From assembly GCA_021399445.1 (NCBI GenBank), contig JAJTUQ010000008.1, forward strand, positions 310,001 through 374,000: 64,000 nt of DNA. The letters run 5' to 3'. The notes beneath the pieces were generated by a model. It did no database searches. It was not told the DNA's origin and saw only the letters and a program-made list of their open reading frames with translations. How positions within the stretch are numbered: the stretch's first letter is position 1; each line of letters starts with the position of its first letter. Shown here piece after piece: positions 11,420-23,330 of the stretch. The position numbers and the translations under genes are program-made. Origin of the DNA: Xylogone sp. PMI_703 (taxonomy: Eukaryota; Ascomycota; Leotiomycetes).

Positions 11420-14176
11420 CAGGCTGGCGAATCTATCTACATCTATCTACCAGCACCTTATGTAGATAGATATAGATGCTTAGTCAGCACCCACCATGTA
11501 GATAGATAGATGTAGGCTACATGTAGATATAGATAGACGATCTATCTATATCCAGACTTTGTATTACTAAGCTACTGTACCTCAACCATATCATCAGTGA
11601 TCTCCTTGAGTAGCCCGTCGTATCCGTCGAGCAGCCCGGCTCTTAACCACGATCTTACCGTCTGGGCAGTGGCAATTGTGCTTGCATCTAAACGGGACCG
11701 TCTAGGAGTGACCATGCTGCCAGCGGAGGAAAACGTCCTCTCACATTCAGCAGCCATTGCAGGGACTGACAAGTTCTCAATCGCCATTCTAGTCACCCGA
11801 GGAAATAAAAACCGCTTAGCAGACCAGTATTTGGACAAGTTGTCTTGCTCGGTATATATATCTTGCTTGGTGGATAGCCATCTCTCGAATTCGTCGGTAA
11901 ATGACTCATTCTCATGCTTCGTTGATGAGATAAGCTCATCTTGGAATGTGTCAAATGGATTGTCTTCCCATGCTCTGACTGCAGCAGGGAGATTACTACT
12001 GGCAATCTCCCACTGAACTGGGAGGTCGCGATATTCCTCCTCCCATAGTGACTGGACGAGGTGACGAGCCCTGCTGAGCCAGTCCTCCCTTTCGCCGTAG
12101 GCTTTTGCTAGAAACGTCCATTGTATGCCCGGATGAAGAACAGTGGCCGCATAATAAACCGGCGTCTCATCAAGCTTTGCGTAATACTTGTTAAGCTTGG
12201 TCCAGGCAGAGTTGATACAGGAGGAATGGTAGCCAGGCTCTGGCCGACTTGCTGCAGTGATCTTTGCTTTCTCTAGCGTTGTAAGGAGAAACTCATAAGC
12301 AATAGCAACCTGCCAGATATTGCCATATTGTGCCTCAGTGCCACCTTTTCGAAGCCGCGCTTGATTATCTCCTTCGAGCCGCAAAAGGCAGGAATCGAAC
12401 ATCGCAAGGATATCCCGAAACCAACCGAGAGCTTCCCAATCCATATCGGTGAGCAGATTTTCTTCTTCTAGACACGAAGGAAAGAGACCACGCGGCTCGT
12501 TGGATTTTGACCGCGATCGTAATGGCTTTCGATTTATTTGGATTGTCTCATGAATCAGTTCTTCGAGGTAGGGTCGGAGCTTGATGGTTCGCTCGATCAT
12601 ATAGTATTGCGAGAACCAACGCGTGTCGTTATCGAGAACGACATCGAGAATACCAGGATAGCTCTTATCGGCATCATTCTCTTGTAAGCGACGCAGGAGG
12701 GTTGTTGCTTTATTCGATCGATGAATCCAAACTACCAGGTTGTGTAGTTTGCCAACTGGACCTCTCTTGCTCCACCTGCTGAAGTCATCTGGGTCAATGT
12801 CTTCTTCGAGGAGATCGCTATCGTTGGTAGAGAGAAAACCCATGGCTACAATTTGAAGAATATGCCCAAAACATCGTATTCTCCGACTGCCCGGATCCTG
12901 CCATCCAAGTCTCTGACCGAGCGCCTCGACTGCTCGATCGTTGCTCGAGGCATTATCGAGAATGAAGTATCCGACTTTCTTACGCTGAACTAGCTCGAAC
13001 TCCTCGAGAACCTCGAGAATCGCCGTGGCAATATTCTCCCCCGTATGAGCGACCGTAACATTTGGCAGTCCAAGCAGGATCTTTCGAGGCTGGAATGTCT
13101 CTTCATCGAGGAAACAGGCATTTACCACGAAGAACGAATGCCGATTACGCGAGGTCCAGCCATCGAAAGCAATATGCACCTGACTTGGGCTGCGTAACAG
13201 TGTCTCGATGATATGAGCCTTGTAGGTGTGAAACTCATCGAGGATACTCGACCGGATTGTCTCGTGCGTAAGATTGGCTGACGTCTGGTGAACCAAGGGA
13301 TTGAGGTAATTGAGGACCTTATGAAGTCCCCCATGCTTCGAAACACGGAAAGGTAGGTTGGCATCTGTAATCCGCTGCACAACTAATCGTTGGAATGTTG
13401 TCTTGTCGAATCGGCTGACTAGTTCGTCATGGAAGTCGTCCCTCCTCCTCTTTTTTTACCGTGAAATCGTGGATACTCTGTTGATTTAGGGGTCGCTCCG
13501 GTAGACGACGCTTGGCCCTGGACGGGTCCGGATGAAAGATGCCGTGAGCCTTGCCAAGATGGCTTTCGATATTCCAAGTATTCGATGAGACATAGGCTTT
13601 TGGTTTATGAATCTTATGTTCAATGCAGTGACAGCAGAGCCAGCTTGGGGGGCCAGAATGACCGCTTGTGGATCTAGATCGGACATCATAGCCATGAGTC
13701 CAGAACCAGCCAGTAGTTATTCCAGTCCGAGTCGAGAGGACCCAAGCTTCGCGGATGGATTGAGGAACCGCGTCCCAGTCTTTAATCACCGTGGCGATGG
13801 ATCGTGAACCTAGCGAATGATCTAGCTGACTCGATATCTCGGAGGAGTTATTGAGATCCGTGGATTGACTAAGTAATAAGCCTGTGTGAGATGACATTTC
13901 AAAAAAAGAAAAAAAAAAAAGAAAAAAAGGGGCATCTTAAGTACTGATACATATAATTGTGAATGTGTCCTAGCAGATTACAAGTATAGATACGCGTGCG
14001 CGTACTTCCGTCGTTTAGCCTAAAGTCTTGGCATCTATCTATTTTTCGTCTATCTACCACCACCTCTAGTAGATAGATAGATGACTAAGGAGTGGTCTGG
14101 TAGAGTAGATAGATGTAGATCTACATCTACCTACATTTACATGTCATCTATATTGGTAGATAGATTCGCCAGCCTG
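11420..14176 (-). mobile_element. hAT transposon nested in pogo (left copy)
   Basis: A 2757-bp element with terminal inverted repeats CAGGCTGGCGAATCTATCTA and flanking 8-bp duplications GCTACCAA (reverse complement at 11412-11419 and 14177-14184). Subterminal regions are rich in ATCTATCTAC motifs, typical transposase-binding arrays. It is identical to the right copy at 55585-58341. Confidence 0.92.
11572..13897 (-). pseudogene. hAT transposase (left copy, one frameshift)
   Basis: A BED-like zinc-finger part (13897-13427: WLCCHCIEHK, then SNTWNIESHLGKAH) is followed by a 602-codon catalytic and dimerisation part (13380-11572) with FDGWTSRN, FILDNASSND, RRIRCFGH and the C-terminal ERTFSSAGSMVTPRRSRLDA. 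The two parts are in different frames; losing one A of the A7 run near 13458 would join them as VKKRRRDDFHDE. It could be a decayed gene or use slippage at the A-run. Everything else looks complete. Confidence 0.8.
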
Positions 14177-15252
14177 TTGGTAGCCCAATGCGTCACAACT
14201 CCACCCATTAGCTGAAGTAGTAAAAAAGGCCTTACTACCAGGTTTCAGGTCTTCTACCCAATTAGATCGAAGGTCTTCTGACTCCCCTTGATATATAAGG
14301 CCTGGTGGGAGAGCTTTCCCGGTCGCTGAAATGCATGCCAATATAGTAAGGAACTCTCTACTCTCATCTTGCGCACTATGAACTCTACCGGATTTAAGGG
14401 CCTGAACCGTCATAATTCGTTTAGAAGACTTCATAAATCCAAGCAAGAACCCCTTTTCATCGATATTGTATATGTTTTCAGGCCGAATGCGATGTTTTTC
14501 GATACCAGAGGATAACTACATGGACTTCGGTTAATAATTGACTATTAGGACATATACTAGCTTATAACACATGAAACAATACTTAACTAATTGATAGAAA
14601 TGCTCAAATATCGGTTTGTATTCGGATTTGACCTTATGATAATCCATATTTCGCAAATAAACACTTGTAATCTCCTCCTTGTGGCGCTTCACAAATTCCC
14701 CCACCCAGTTCTTCCCGACAAGCCCTTGTATGATCTCCTCCGCCAAATTATGAACGATCTGACTGGTCGGAGGCATTCCCCAGTCGGTAAGGTAGTTGAT
14801 ATGCTTGATTAGAACACTCTCTTGGGCGTTATTAAGTCGTTGTCTATGGGTAGACATGGCAATCTTCATGGAGGTGTGTTGACCGTTATATCGCTTTGCG
14901 AGGGTGGTGCGCTCAAGGCTATACTTTTTAGCTGTAGTACTAAAATTAGGCTTTTTTTGCGATTTCAAATCTGCAATCGCCTCTTGAATTGAAGCTTTGT
15001 TGACTTTCATATCGGTGGTTGAAGTGTGGTGGTGGGGGTAAAAAAAGTGGGAAAGTTGCCGGGAATACGAGTATGTAACCGCCAGAAGCAGTTGGGTATT
15101 CTATAAACTAAACCAGATATCCATGAGTAAATCAAACCAATCAATCCTTTATTCGAGTTTCGTGGTAGAGCGTCTGGGTATTCTAAAGCTGATACTCGGC
15201 AATGACCAAGCCAGCTGGCTTCGGACCGCTTGTTCCCCCTAACCCCTCCACT

Positions 15253-16635
15253 TCACTCTCTCCTCAAAAACTCCACAATCTCCGACGACAGCGTTCTGAG
15301 CCGCTTCCTTAAATCGACTTCTAGCTGACTTAACATCACCGCCGAAAGCGGCAATGCAGTCTCGCTGTCCGCACCCACACAGCCCGAGCTATTCGAAGTA
15401 TCTGCCCCTCCACCCTTCCTTACCACCTGCACCTTGAGCTTCGATGAGAGCTGGTTGACTAAGCGCCGGACACAGTGCAGCTCGCTGAGGACGAGCTGGG
15501 CTGCCATTCGCGCTCCGTCCTCGCCGTCGAGGCAGTAACTGCCGACAATGGCCGGGTTCTGTAGTACCTGTTCCGAATGTGGTGACTGGCGCATGCTGGA
15601 GACGCTGGGACTCCGCGAACCGCTGCTGGAGTCGGTGGAAGAGGGTGTTTTGCGTGCCGCTGCAGCGTACCAGCCTAGCACCTTGAATACGATGAGGGAG
15701 ATGATGGCGAGCAGGTAGCCGTCCTGGGAACACGAGCACTGCAGCATGGTACCCACAGCTATGATGGTAGCTTCGTTCTTAGCTATAACGGCCTGGATCG
15801 TTGGCAGGGCTGCAGGCTTGTCAGCCCCCTGGGGTGTAGATATGCTGCAGGCGCTTGAATCCGGAAAAAGCTGTTTCATGAGATCGAGGGCCTGGAAGAG
15901 ACACCCACATGAGTCGCTAGTGGAGGGGCTGCGGTTCAGAGGAGAGCGGGGCCTGGAGAGTGAGGACAGCTCAGAAACGGTGTCTTGAAAACCAGGGAAT
16001 ACGTCGAGAAACGTGGTCGTGCAGTTGCTGCTGCCGCTGTCTGTACCTGCACCTGCACCTGCAGATGAGAAAAACCGTACCTGGCTTAGGATATCGCTGT
16101 CAGACGTGTCTGGCACGGATAGGGCCAATGGCGCGGCGAGGAAGTCGTCGAGTTCGGTGGTGAGGGTAAAAAAATCGTCCAGCTCGCTGGTCAGGTCGGT
16201 GATAACAGAGGTCAAGGACTGGCCCTCCGGGGAGAAGGCATTTGAGAAGATATCCGAGGAAGCTCCAGATGTCTGTTTGAGAGAAGAAGGATCGGTAACG
16301 CTTGGCGAAGGCAAACCATCAGATTGTGGAATTGCTGAATTAGAGACAAACCAGTCACTTATTGACGGCGACTGGGTCACATTAATTGTATTTGCAGTAC
16401 TAGTAGGAGTATTACTTCTGTCGCTAACGCTGGGTCGACTATAATGCTTGCGTCCCACCCGCTTGGTAGCCAGATACTCACAATTGAGTCCACGCTTTGT
16501 GCAACGGAAACATGACGGTTTAACTTTATTACACCTCACCTTGGAAGCTGCGCAGGCCTCGCAACTGTCACGCAGTTTGGGTGCTGCAGGAGCAGTGGTA
16601 CTGCCAGCGCCGGAGCTGCCAGAGGATGAAGGCAT
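15253..16635 (-). CDS. AflR-like Zn2Cys6 transcription factor (left copy)
   Basis: An intron-free 460-aa protein, identical to the right copy (53126-54508). The zinc cluster has Cys25, 28, 35, 42, 45 and 52 in the C-X2-C-X6-C-X6-C-X2-C-X6-C spacing, followed by a basic linker (TKRVGRKH). A Ser/Thr-rich middle precedes an AflR-type C-terminal region containing DSCGCLFQALDLMKQLFP and a hydrophobic segment near LLAIISLIVFKVLGW. Proteins of this type activate polyketide clusters in the nucleus and bind TCG-N5-CGA/G type sites. It is the only regulator in the window, so control of the neighbouring PKS genes is a reasonable inference. Both copies are open, and each has about 700 bases or more of matching upstream DNA, so both could be expressed. 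Confidence 0.92.
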   Translation of the reverse strand: MPSSSGSSGAGSTTAPAAPKLRDSCEACAASKVRCNKVKPSCFRCTKRGLNCEYLATKRVGRKHYSRPSVSDRSNTPTSTANTINVTQSPSISDWFVSNSAIPQSDGLPSPSVTDPSSLKQTSGASSDIFSNAFSPEGQSLTSVITDLTSELDDFFTLTTELDDFLAAPLALSVPDTSDSDILSQVRFFSSAGAGAGTDSGSSNCTTTFLDVFPGFQDTVSELSSLSRPRSPLNRSPSTSDSCGCLFQALDLMKQLFPDSSACSISTPQGADKPAALPTIQAVIAKNEATIIAVGTMLQCSCSQDGYLLAIISLIVFKVLGWYAAAARKTPSSTDSSSGSRSPSVSSMRQSPHSEQVLQNPAIVGSYCLDGEDGARMAAQLVLSELHCVRRLVNQLSSKLKVQVVRKGGGADTSNSSGCVGADSETALPLSAVMLSQLEVDLRKRLRTLSSEIVEFLRRE

Positions 16636-16719
16636 GGCTAGGGTTCGAAAAGGATTGCAATGTGACAGGTTCGTAATGGACAGGCTACTAGATGGACGTT
16701 GGGAAGGGGCACAGTAATA

Positions 16720-18880
16720 AGGAACTAGCAGATGTAAACCCCAAGCAAAACCGAAGATCTAGGTAGATTAAGCACGTTTTATGGTCTCTAGATTGCAGAT
16801 TTATACATAATAAGCACTAGAGGTGTGTTACTGGTAATTCCGCGAATGCTTCCCTACTAGGAAAGAGATGCATTAGACCAGGCACAATATACGGTCGACA
16901 GGCTAATAGGTACTACAGAATGCGGTTACTTTAGTCGTGTTTCCAATGTAGATCTTATTCTACTCTATATGTGTAACCGGTGCGACCCATCTAGTAAAAT
17001 TTGTCGCATCTTTTAGCAAAGCAAAACCACCTTGTCGACTATCTCAATAAGGGCCTTGAACCTCAAGAGAACGATATTACGCCATACAGGCCAGAGGAAT
17101 TCCCAATCTTAAGTCACCAGCTTTCTTACTCCATAAGGGGTCAATTCCGCTACCAGTAGCTTGGAAATTTCTCCATGGAGTAGAGCCCGCAAAACGCCTA
17201 GACCTCAACGAAGACAATCAAGCTTAGCGGGGCTCGGGGATAGTTAATCCGCGGGAGTGACTGATCCAACACAACTGTGCGTATCATCATCATCACTGAC
17301 AAATGTAGATCCCCTAAGTTACGTTGAGGTGCAGCTTACGAGAGCAACAAGCGTGGCCAATCAATAGATCTCCTCTCGACACCCGCTGGGCTCTCGAAAT
17401 CTCGCTGTCCCGTAAATCCGTTTTGTCGACGCCACAGAGGCTAACACAGGCTGAGTGAAACCTCTGCAGGGCGCTCCTACGTCCCTACTGAGCTGCTCCC
17501 TTAGACGATTATGCAGGAATGTCAGTATTTCAGTGGTCCAGATGATTTCACTGAAAAGGCAGAAGTGCCATGCCAGCCAAGCTCTTACCGCCCGGTGGCA
17601 GAGTTCTGACTAGAGGACAATCTGACGGTACTACCTGGTCCAACCTTGATTAGACGGTGCGTTCCTTGACGGTTCCTTGATACCGTAATCTCAAATTTGC
17701 CGGAAAGGCGCTGAATAAGCCTGCTGCAGACCCTGTTGCCCTAGGCCTTGTACAGTAAGGAACTAGATGACATACACTGTAGGGTGTTATTGTACTGTAG
17801 CATCGAAATTGTTGCTTGCAGAATAGTTTTCCCATATAACATTCTAGGAGCCTTTCACCTAACTCATTCTATGTTGTGAATCGAGTAGTATAATCTCACC
17901 CGTCTCTGTAGACAATCCTCTTGGCGCAATCCCGGTAAATATGAGATACCACAGCAATTGTTACGGGCCGACCCACCTGGACGCCCGTTTCATGCTCAAG
18001 AATCTCACCATCTAGCTCGTAAAAGTGCCTGAATTTGCATGCATGTCTAGAGTCTGTTGAGTCTAGGGCCCTGATAAGGCGCGCGGACGGCATTCTAGAC
18101 ACTTGGGACTACCTACGCTGAATATGTGAGCATCGAGATATCGCCTTGGCAAGGCTTGGTTGTGGAGGAAAGTAAATGCTTAACGTTATCGCTGACACTC
18201 CTACGTAAGCACTAGAGCTACACAGCTCGTATACGGGATGCTCCGTATTATCCAGTGCCCTAAACCACCTTCCACTACCGTCATGTCTCCAGCGCACATG
18301 GCTGCGAACTAGCTGGGGTACTTGCGATGTGTGCCGTATGCCTATATCGATTAGTGAACATACCAGCCAGTGGATAGTTCCCTCAAGCGGACACCTTGTA
18401 TCGTGCATTGACTCTATTCATACCTGCATTCGCCAGTAGCTGGTATGCTAGTGGCTGGTTGAAAGAATTGTCTTGGCTAATAGCTACTGGTAGTGCAGCA
18501 CTGCATTGGTAGCCATTTACCAGACGAAGTAAAGATGCCAGCTAAATTCGAACGGTATGCCCTTGACGTTTATGCATCTGCAGATGCATACACCTTGGGC
18601 ATCTAACGCGGTTGAATGTAACTGTAGTACCGCCAGTACCTCCGTATGCCTAATCATTTGCAGAGCTAATTGTTGACCTCAGACTCGGGGTTGCATCGCC
18701 CAACTGCGAGACTCCACATATGATTAGCTTCCAGGCCGCGCTTAACTGTAACGTAACCTAATACATGAGTTATGGCCAGACCTTCTGAACAACATATTAC
18801 TGAATACAATCTTCCATGTTGTCGTAAGAATCTACAGGGTCTATGCCTGGAACTTTAAAAACTACTAAACTATTACATGA
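16720..18880. other. Gene-free part of the left inverted repeat
   Basis: Upstream region of the AflR-like gene, about 2.1 kb, identical to 50881-53041. Short open frames exist (18408-18109, 18102-17896, 17835-17650) but I recognise nothing in them. They may be chance frames or remains of an older gene. The promoter of the regulator must lie in the part nearest 16636. Confidence 0.5.
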
Positions 18881-19500
18881 CTCCAGATGAATGATGTGGC
18901 CAAAACAGCGAAGCCGGTGAGGAAGAGGATCGTAGAAAACATCGAACTCGCGTTCCAAGTCGTCGGAGACTTTGTCGATCATGGTGTTCATGTTGGCGGC
19001 ATTATCCATCATGAAATATCCAACTTTTGACGGTATTCCAAATTCTCGTATGAACTCCATGATAGCTTCTGCCATGTTCTCGCCGCTGTGCTCTCCTTCC
19101 AATTCTTTTATCCTCACCACCAGGGACTGCAGACCGTGATCTTCGGTAACGAATTGAACAGTGAATCCTATTGCCCCCAAACAATTTGGCGATGTCCAGT
19201 TGTCGGGAACAATGTGGATTGATGAGAGGGCATTCTGTAGAGCTCGCTTTACAAACTCCTTTTTGTTGTCGTAGCCCCATTGTACGTCATTTTTAACCGT
19301 GTCGCCACACCTCGGGAGGAGATCATCAGCAGCCGGACGAATATACCGGATAAATCCAATCGTTGAATGTGGTCAACCATACTTGAAAACCAGCCAATTC
19401 AGAAGTCCTAGCGATATGGTTCGGACCACAGGTTCCAAATCGTTCTTGGACCCCGCCTTCAACTTCCCGGTTTGGCACCTATCCAAGATTCCAAGTCCGT
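18881..19500 (-). pseudogene. hAT transposase fragment cut by the inverted repeat
   Basis: The minus-strand translation contains a run ending VPDNWTSPNCLGAIGFTVQF, then KVGYFMMDNAANMN and PHRLRCFGHIIH, the conserved core of hAT transposases. The homology stops at 18881, exactly where the inverted repeat begins, so the rest of the gene was removed or displaced when the repeat formed. The 5' end is also missing. Confidence 0.8.
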
Positions 19501-19539
19501 TGGCCAATGACTGGCCAGGGTAAAAATTTATGTTGATGC

Positions 19540-20140
19540 TGGACATGTACCTGCATGTAATTCTGGGATCTTGTTAGGAAGATGGTTTCAGTTTGCGTGA
19601 TACTTTAATTATAATAGATCAACGCGGTGCGACAACGGTACCTGACAATTAATTTCGCCGCGCGCTGTCGACGCGACCGACGCGTTGGATCGCGTAGGTC
19701 TCGATAAGATACTCTGCAGTGAGCCACAAACTTGGAAAGACATTAATTACCTAACCCGCGCTGAGTTTGGGACGCCGGACGTCGAGCGAGAAGATTAGTG
19801 GTTCCCCGCGCTTAAGCCCAAACGCGCGCACAACACGATGCCCCGTGACTCAGACTAATGGTGAGACCGTTAGTCCGCAACCTTCGCACTGGGACTAACT
19901 ACAAAGAGATTCATTTATACATTAATTATCCTTATCTTACTCTACTTACTAGCCTATTTAATTATGTCTTAATAAAATATACCGTACAGGGTGAGCTCTG
20001 AGCTATAGCCTTACAGGCTCAGGCCTTATAGTGCTTCGCTTACAGGGCCTTAAGCCTGTAAGCATGCTAAATAAAGTCAACGGCCGTAGGGCGTTAGCGA
20101 TACCGTACAGCCCATACAGTACGGTACAGCCCATATAATA
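19540..20140. other. Intergenic, no gene seen
   Basis: A short GC-rich patch with many CG steps near 19620-19830 is followed by an AT-rich stretch. No coding pattern is visible. A fragment near 20420-20480, just beyond, resembles the inner part of the Fot1-type MITE ends (TTTACCGCAAAATCGAG). Confidence 0.4.
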
Positions 20141-20160
20141 GGCCCAGTAGGTTCCTGTAT

Positions 20161-20221
20161 GCAGGCTCTGTGGGCTTTCAGCATGGGCTTTCAGCATGTG
20201 CTGAAAGCCCACAGAGCCTGC
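20161..20221. repeat. Perfect 23-bp inverted repeat (hairpin)
   Basis: Arms 20161-20183 (GCAGGCTCTGTGGGCTTTCA then GCA) and 20199-20221 are perfect reverse complements around a 15-base loop. The loop repeats part of the left arm. The right arm runs directly into the tandem repeat that follows. Confidence 0.9.
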
Positions 20222-20280
20222 AGCGATACAGAGCCTGCAGCGATACAGAGCCTGCAGCGATACAGAGCCTACAGCGATAC
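20215..20280. repeat. 17-bp tandem repeat, about four units
   Basis: The unit AGCCTGCAGCGATACAG is repeated about four times; the last unit is incomplete and has one change (CCTAC for CCTGC). An open frame across it on the minus strand only reflects the repeat and is not a gene. Confidence 0.9.
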
Positions 20281-21116
20281 TTTTGCGTTTCATAATATTA
20301 TTCGTATGTAGACATTATTGTTATTCACGGTTATGCTAGAAAATCAATTTAACTCAGACCGGTACCGGCGTTGCGACGCGCCGATTTGGGTCTTGGCAAG
20401 TGTAAATAAGAACACGCCCAAGTGGATATAAGCATCCCCTAAATTTACCGCAAAATCGAGAAATTTTAGTTTTTGATTACTTAACAAATCTATTGTTGAA
20501 AGTAGGAGGTCCTAAATTGAGGTATGACATCAATTATGGTGACACGATCAGTGGAAGTAAGGCATAGGTGGAACAGGAGTTATATTAGCTCAACTAACTG
20601 AACTGTAGAACTTTTGGATCATGTTCTTCAGTACTCTGATCACGGTACACGTAGTTACGGGATCTGACCTGCACCTAATATTCTCAACAATAAATGTATT
20701 TTTGTTAAAAAAAAATCCTAATTGTAAGTAGTAAGTCGAATCTCTTTTAGAATCATTTTATGATTTTTTATAAATTGTATAATCTGTGATTTTTTATTAA
20801 TAGCTTTATCTATCATATTGTATTAAGATGACCACCTGGTAGTATTATCAATTCCTAGACAGAGACTAATAATATCATTCTAAAGATTAGTATATAGCGA
20901 GGAATTCTTTAATGTCAGTTCATAAAGTTTACGTAAAGTAGGTAAACTGTTTATGCTGTGAACCTCTTTTAAAAGGTTTTGACTATTATGATGTAACGTT
21001 CCTGCGTTGGGGTTTGGCTATTACTCAAATAATAGGCTTGAGAGGTAAAGGGAGCAAGTGAAACTTAGTTTGTAGAACTTTACTATGAAATGCAGGTATT
21101 CTGTAAATCAAATTAA

Positions 21117-21460
21117 TTGAGCACGAAGCTCCTATCTACTGAGAATCTATCTACTTATATAGTGAACGTTGTTTGGATCCCTTCGGATCCCTTGGGTCCA
21201 GGATCCCTCAGGGTCCATCTTCTCACGTGACTGTGAGGTCCAGGATCGCTTGTCAAGGATTACGGCGCAGTGGTTAGGCTGGAGTGCATATAAATTGTAT
21301 GGTGTAGTGACTCTATGAACTGCTAGTTACAATGTTCTGTGTAAACCCCTTAAATCTCTGCTCGGCTAGCCCCTTAGTGCCTATTACATAAGCACTATTT
21401 CTGACATCGCTATAACGTTACTCGCAGGGCGGCCGTCCTAGCATCGGCTTAATCCCTAGG
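21117..21460. repeat. LTR-related fragment
   Basis: The block GAGCACGAAGCTCCTATCTA is nearly the same as one inside the solo LTRs at 32.5-33.4 kb. Farther along, CTCGGCTAGCC and GTGCCTATTACATAAGCAC match the reverse complement of 32409-32455, and the stretch around GTGCATATAAATTGTATGGT matches the reverse complement near 33700. It is a related LTR remnant; the ends are not clear. Confidence 0.6.
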
Positions 21461-21599
21461 ATCCCCGTCCTGTAGTTACTTGGCCCTCAGGGCTGCCCCA
21501 GTCCTAGGACACTCACCAAGCGCGTCCTAACGACTGGTCCCCAAATCAGGGTGCTCCCTAGTCGTCGCCTTGTTTATAACAGTACTTAATGGGACGGCT

Positions 21600-23310
21600 G
21601 ACTAGTCCTAGGTTTCTGGCATTGACACCTGAGGCCACTAGGTGGGGTCGTGACATATGTGTCTTCTGTTCTTGTTGTCTTCGGCCGGTTGAACTTTAAG
21701 CAGTTAGTGTCTCGGAAATCTGAAGAAGAAGCTCTTTTCGGGGCACTTTTACAGTAACATTTTGTGTTACTCGAAGAGCTTTTCTTAAAGTTGTAAGAAG
21801 GGATGCTTAAAGTGAAAGATTGAAGATATGGGCAATACATTAGATATGACAATGCTTAGTATTAAATTTAACCTATTAGTAGGTATTAAGGATAAAGTCT
21901 TATAATAGGCTATTTATAAACATTATACTCAGTTAGTAATCGAGATTATAACGATTTTAGGTATATGCCATTTGACGTTACGTTGTTGTTACTTGTGTGT
22001 TAGCCGAGTTTTGACTGAATCCCGAATCGTATAAGGGTCTGTAGAATAAAATCTACTTGACGTTCGCCAGAGTGATTATATTGACATTCAGGAAGTTTTA
22101 ATAGTGCTTTCTATAGTTGGTAATCTTTATCAACCCACTGAGTATAGACAGCAAGAAAAGAATAATGATAGGGTGATATCTAAAGATTAAAGGAGATATG
22201 GATTGGGCTTAATGCCATAGTAAGGCCCTCTTTGATCTCTCGGAATAGAGCATATAGTTAGCGATAATATGCTATATAGCAATTCGCCTAGATGTAATCA
22301 GTTGGTCCTCGATTATTAGATTGTATACCAGAGTAAGCTGTTTGAGCTTATCCAATTCTACTACCGAAAAGGGTATTCTCCGGCGAGTAAGAAGTCTAAT
22401 TATCACCTCTCGGTATGCTTGTGGATTGAAGCTATTCCGAAGAGTATTATTCGAAGCTGTAGGAAGAAATATAACGCTGATGGAACGTTATAAAGTAGGG
22501 GTAGATACAAAGAGAGATGAAGTAGTTAGATGATGAGACTTAACGTGTAGGACCACATTGTGTTAGTGTCTATAATAGTAAGATGTATAGATATTATATA
22601 TACATGATAAGGCTTTTAGTCTTTCGCTTTCGACCTGGTTTTAACGGGGTATTTGCCTCGAGATACTTAATGCGTATAATAGTATAAAAGTTCGAAAGTA
22701 GCAAAGAAGAAGAATTAGTCGTAATGTCAGTTGAAGAAGATATATTAAACACCATTTTGATATTAGATTTCCGTAAGAGAATAACACTATAAATTTGGCT
22801 TCAATGAGGCAATTCTAAACTTACAGTATAAAGTAACTTATATTAACTAATCGCTTATTAATAATTAGTAATACAATAAATTAGTTTATTCTGTTAATCT
22901 ATTCTGTCAAACTGTTATGACAGTTTAACAAACAAAATCAGGAAGGTTAAACGTGCTAACAGTATAACAGAATTAGAGCCTCGTCTAACAGGTTAACAGA
23001 ACAACTTGTCCATGTATGCCTATAAGTAGTTACAACTTACAAGGATTTTTCTGCCGTCAATTTCACGTCATTCCATCATCAGATTAACGTTTATAAGTAA
23101 ATTCGTTCCTCAGTTTATAAAGGAAATTTAAGTAGTAACAATTCTAGAGTATTTATTTCTTCGGTAACTTTAACTATATAATTAATTTTAGTTGACGTCC
23201 TAGGTACATGGAGATATCACAATTACATATATGCAGGTAGTTGCAAATTTTGAACACCTTTACCCAAAGGTAAGTGAGCTAAAGGAAGGAAAATGAAAAG
23301 GGGAAAAGAA
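21600..23310. other. AT-rich region without recognisable genes
   Basis: About 1.7 kb of AT-rich DNA with only short open frames. It has the look of old, degraded transposon sequence, but no domain could be identified. The 3' flank of NR-PKS 2 lies at its right end. Confidence 0.4.
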
Positions 23311-23330
23311 ATTATCCACAAAGAACTTTT

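Larger units (their letters stand above)
10972..15080 (-). mobile_element. pogo/Fot1-type element, left copy, truncated and split
   Basis: This is the minus-strand counterpart of the element at 54681-59580. The terminal repeat is at 15047-15080. Transposase pieces lie at 15010-14531 (helix-turn-helix and CENP-B type DNA binding), 14446-14185 (first part of the DDE domain) and 11411-10972 (rest of the DDE domain, with PPHTTHRLQPLDVG). The hAT element at 11420-14176 interrupts it. The 3' end beyond the TSQ residues is missing here because the repeat boundary falls inside the gene, so this copy is inactive. Confidence 0.85.
10972..18880 (-). repeat. Left copy of a 7.9-kb inverted repeat
   Basis: This stretch is the reverse complement of 50881-58789. 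Paired coordinates always sum to 69761, so there are no net insertions or deletions. The only difference I found is one base near the outer end (10981 against 58780). It contains an AflR-like gene, the start of a pogo element and a complete hAT element nested in the pogo. The outer boundary cuts the pogo transposase; the inner boundary abuts a truncated hAT transposase. Confidence 0.95.

Noticed and set aside
11440..11570. TAGATAGATAG-like repeats taken as a microsatellite
   Set aside because: They lie just inside the hAT ends, on both sides and in both copies, so they are better explained as subterminal transposase-binding motifs.
20003..20293. 96-codon minus-strand frame
   Set aside because: It is produced by the tandem repeat and hairpin and shows no protein-like composition.
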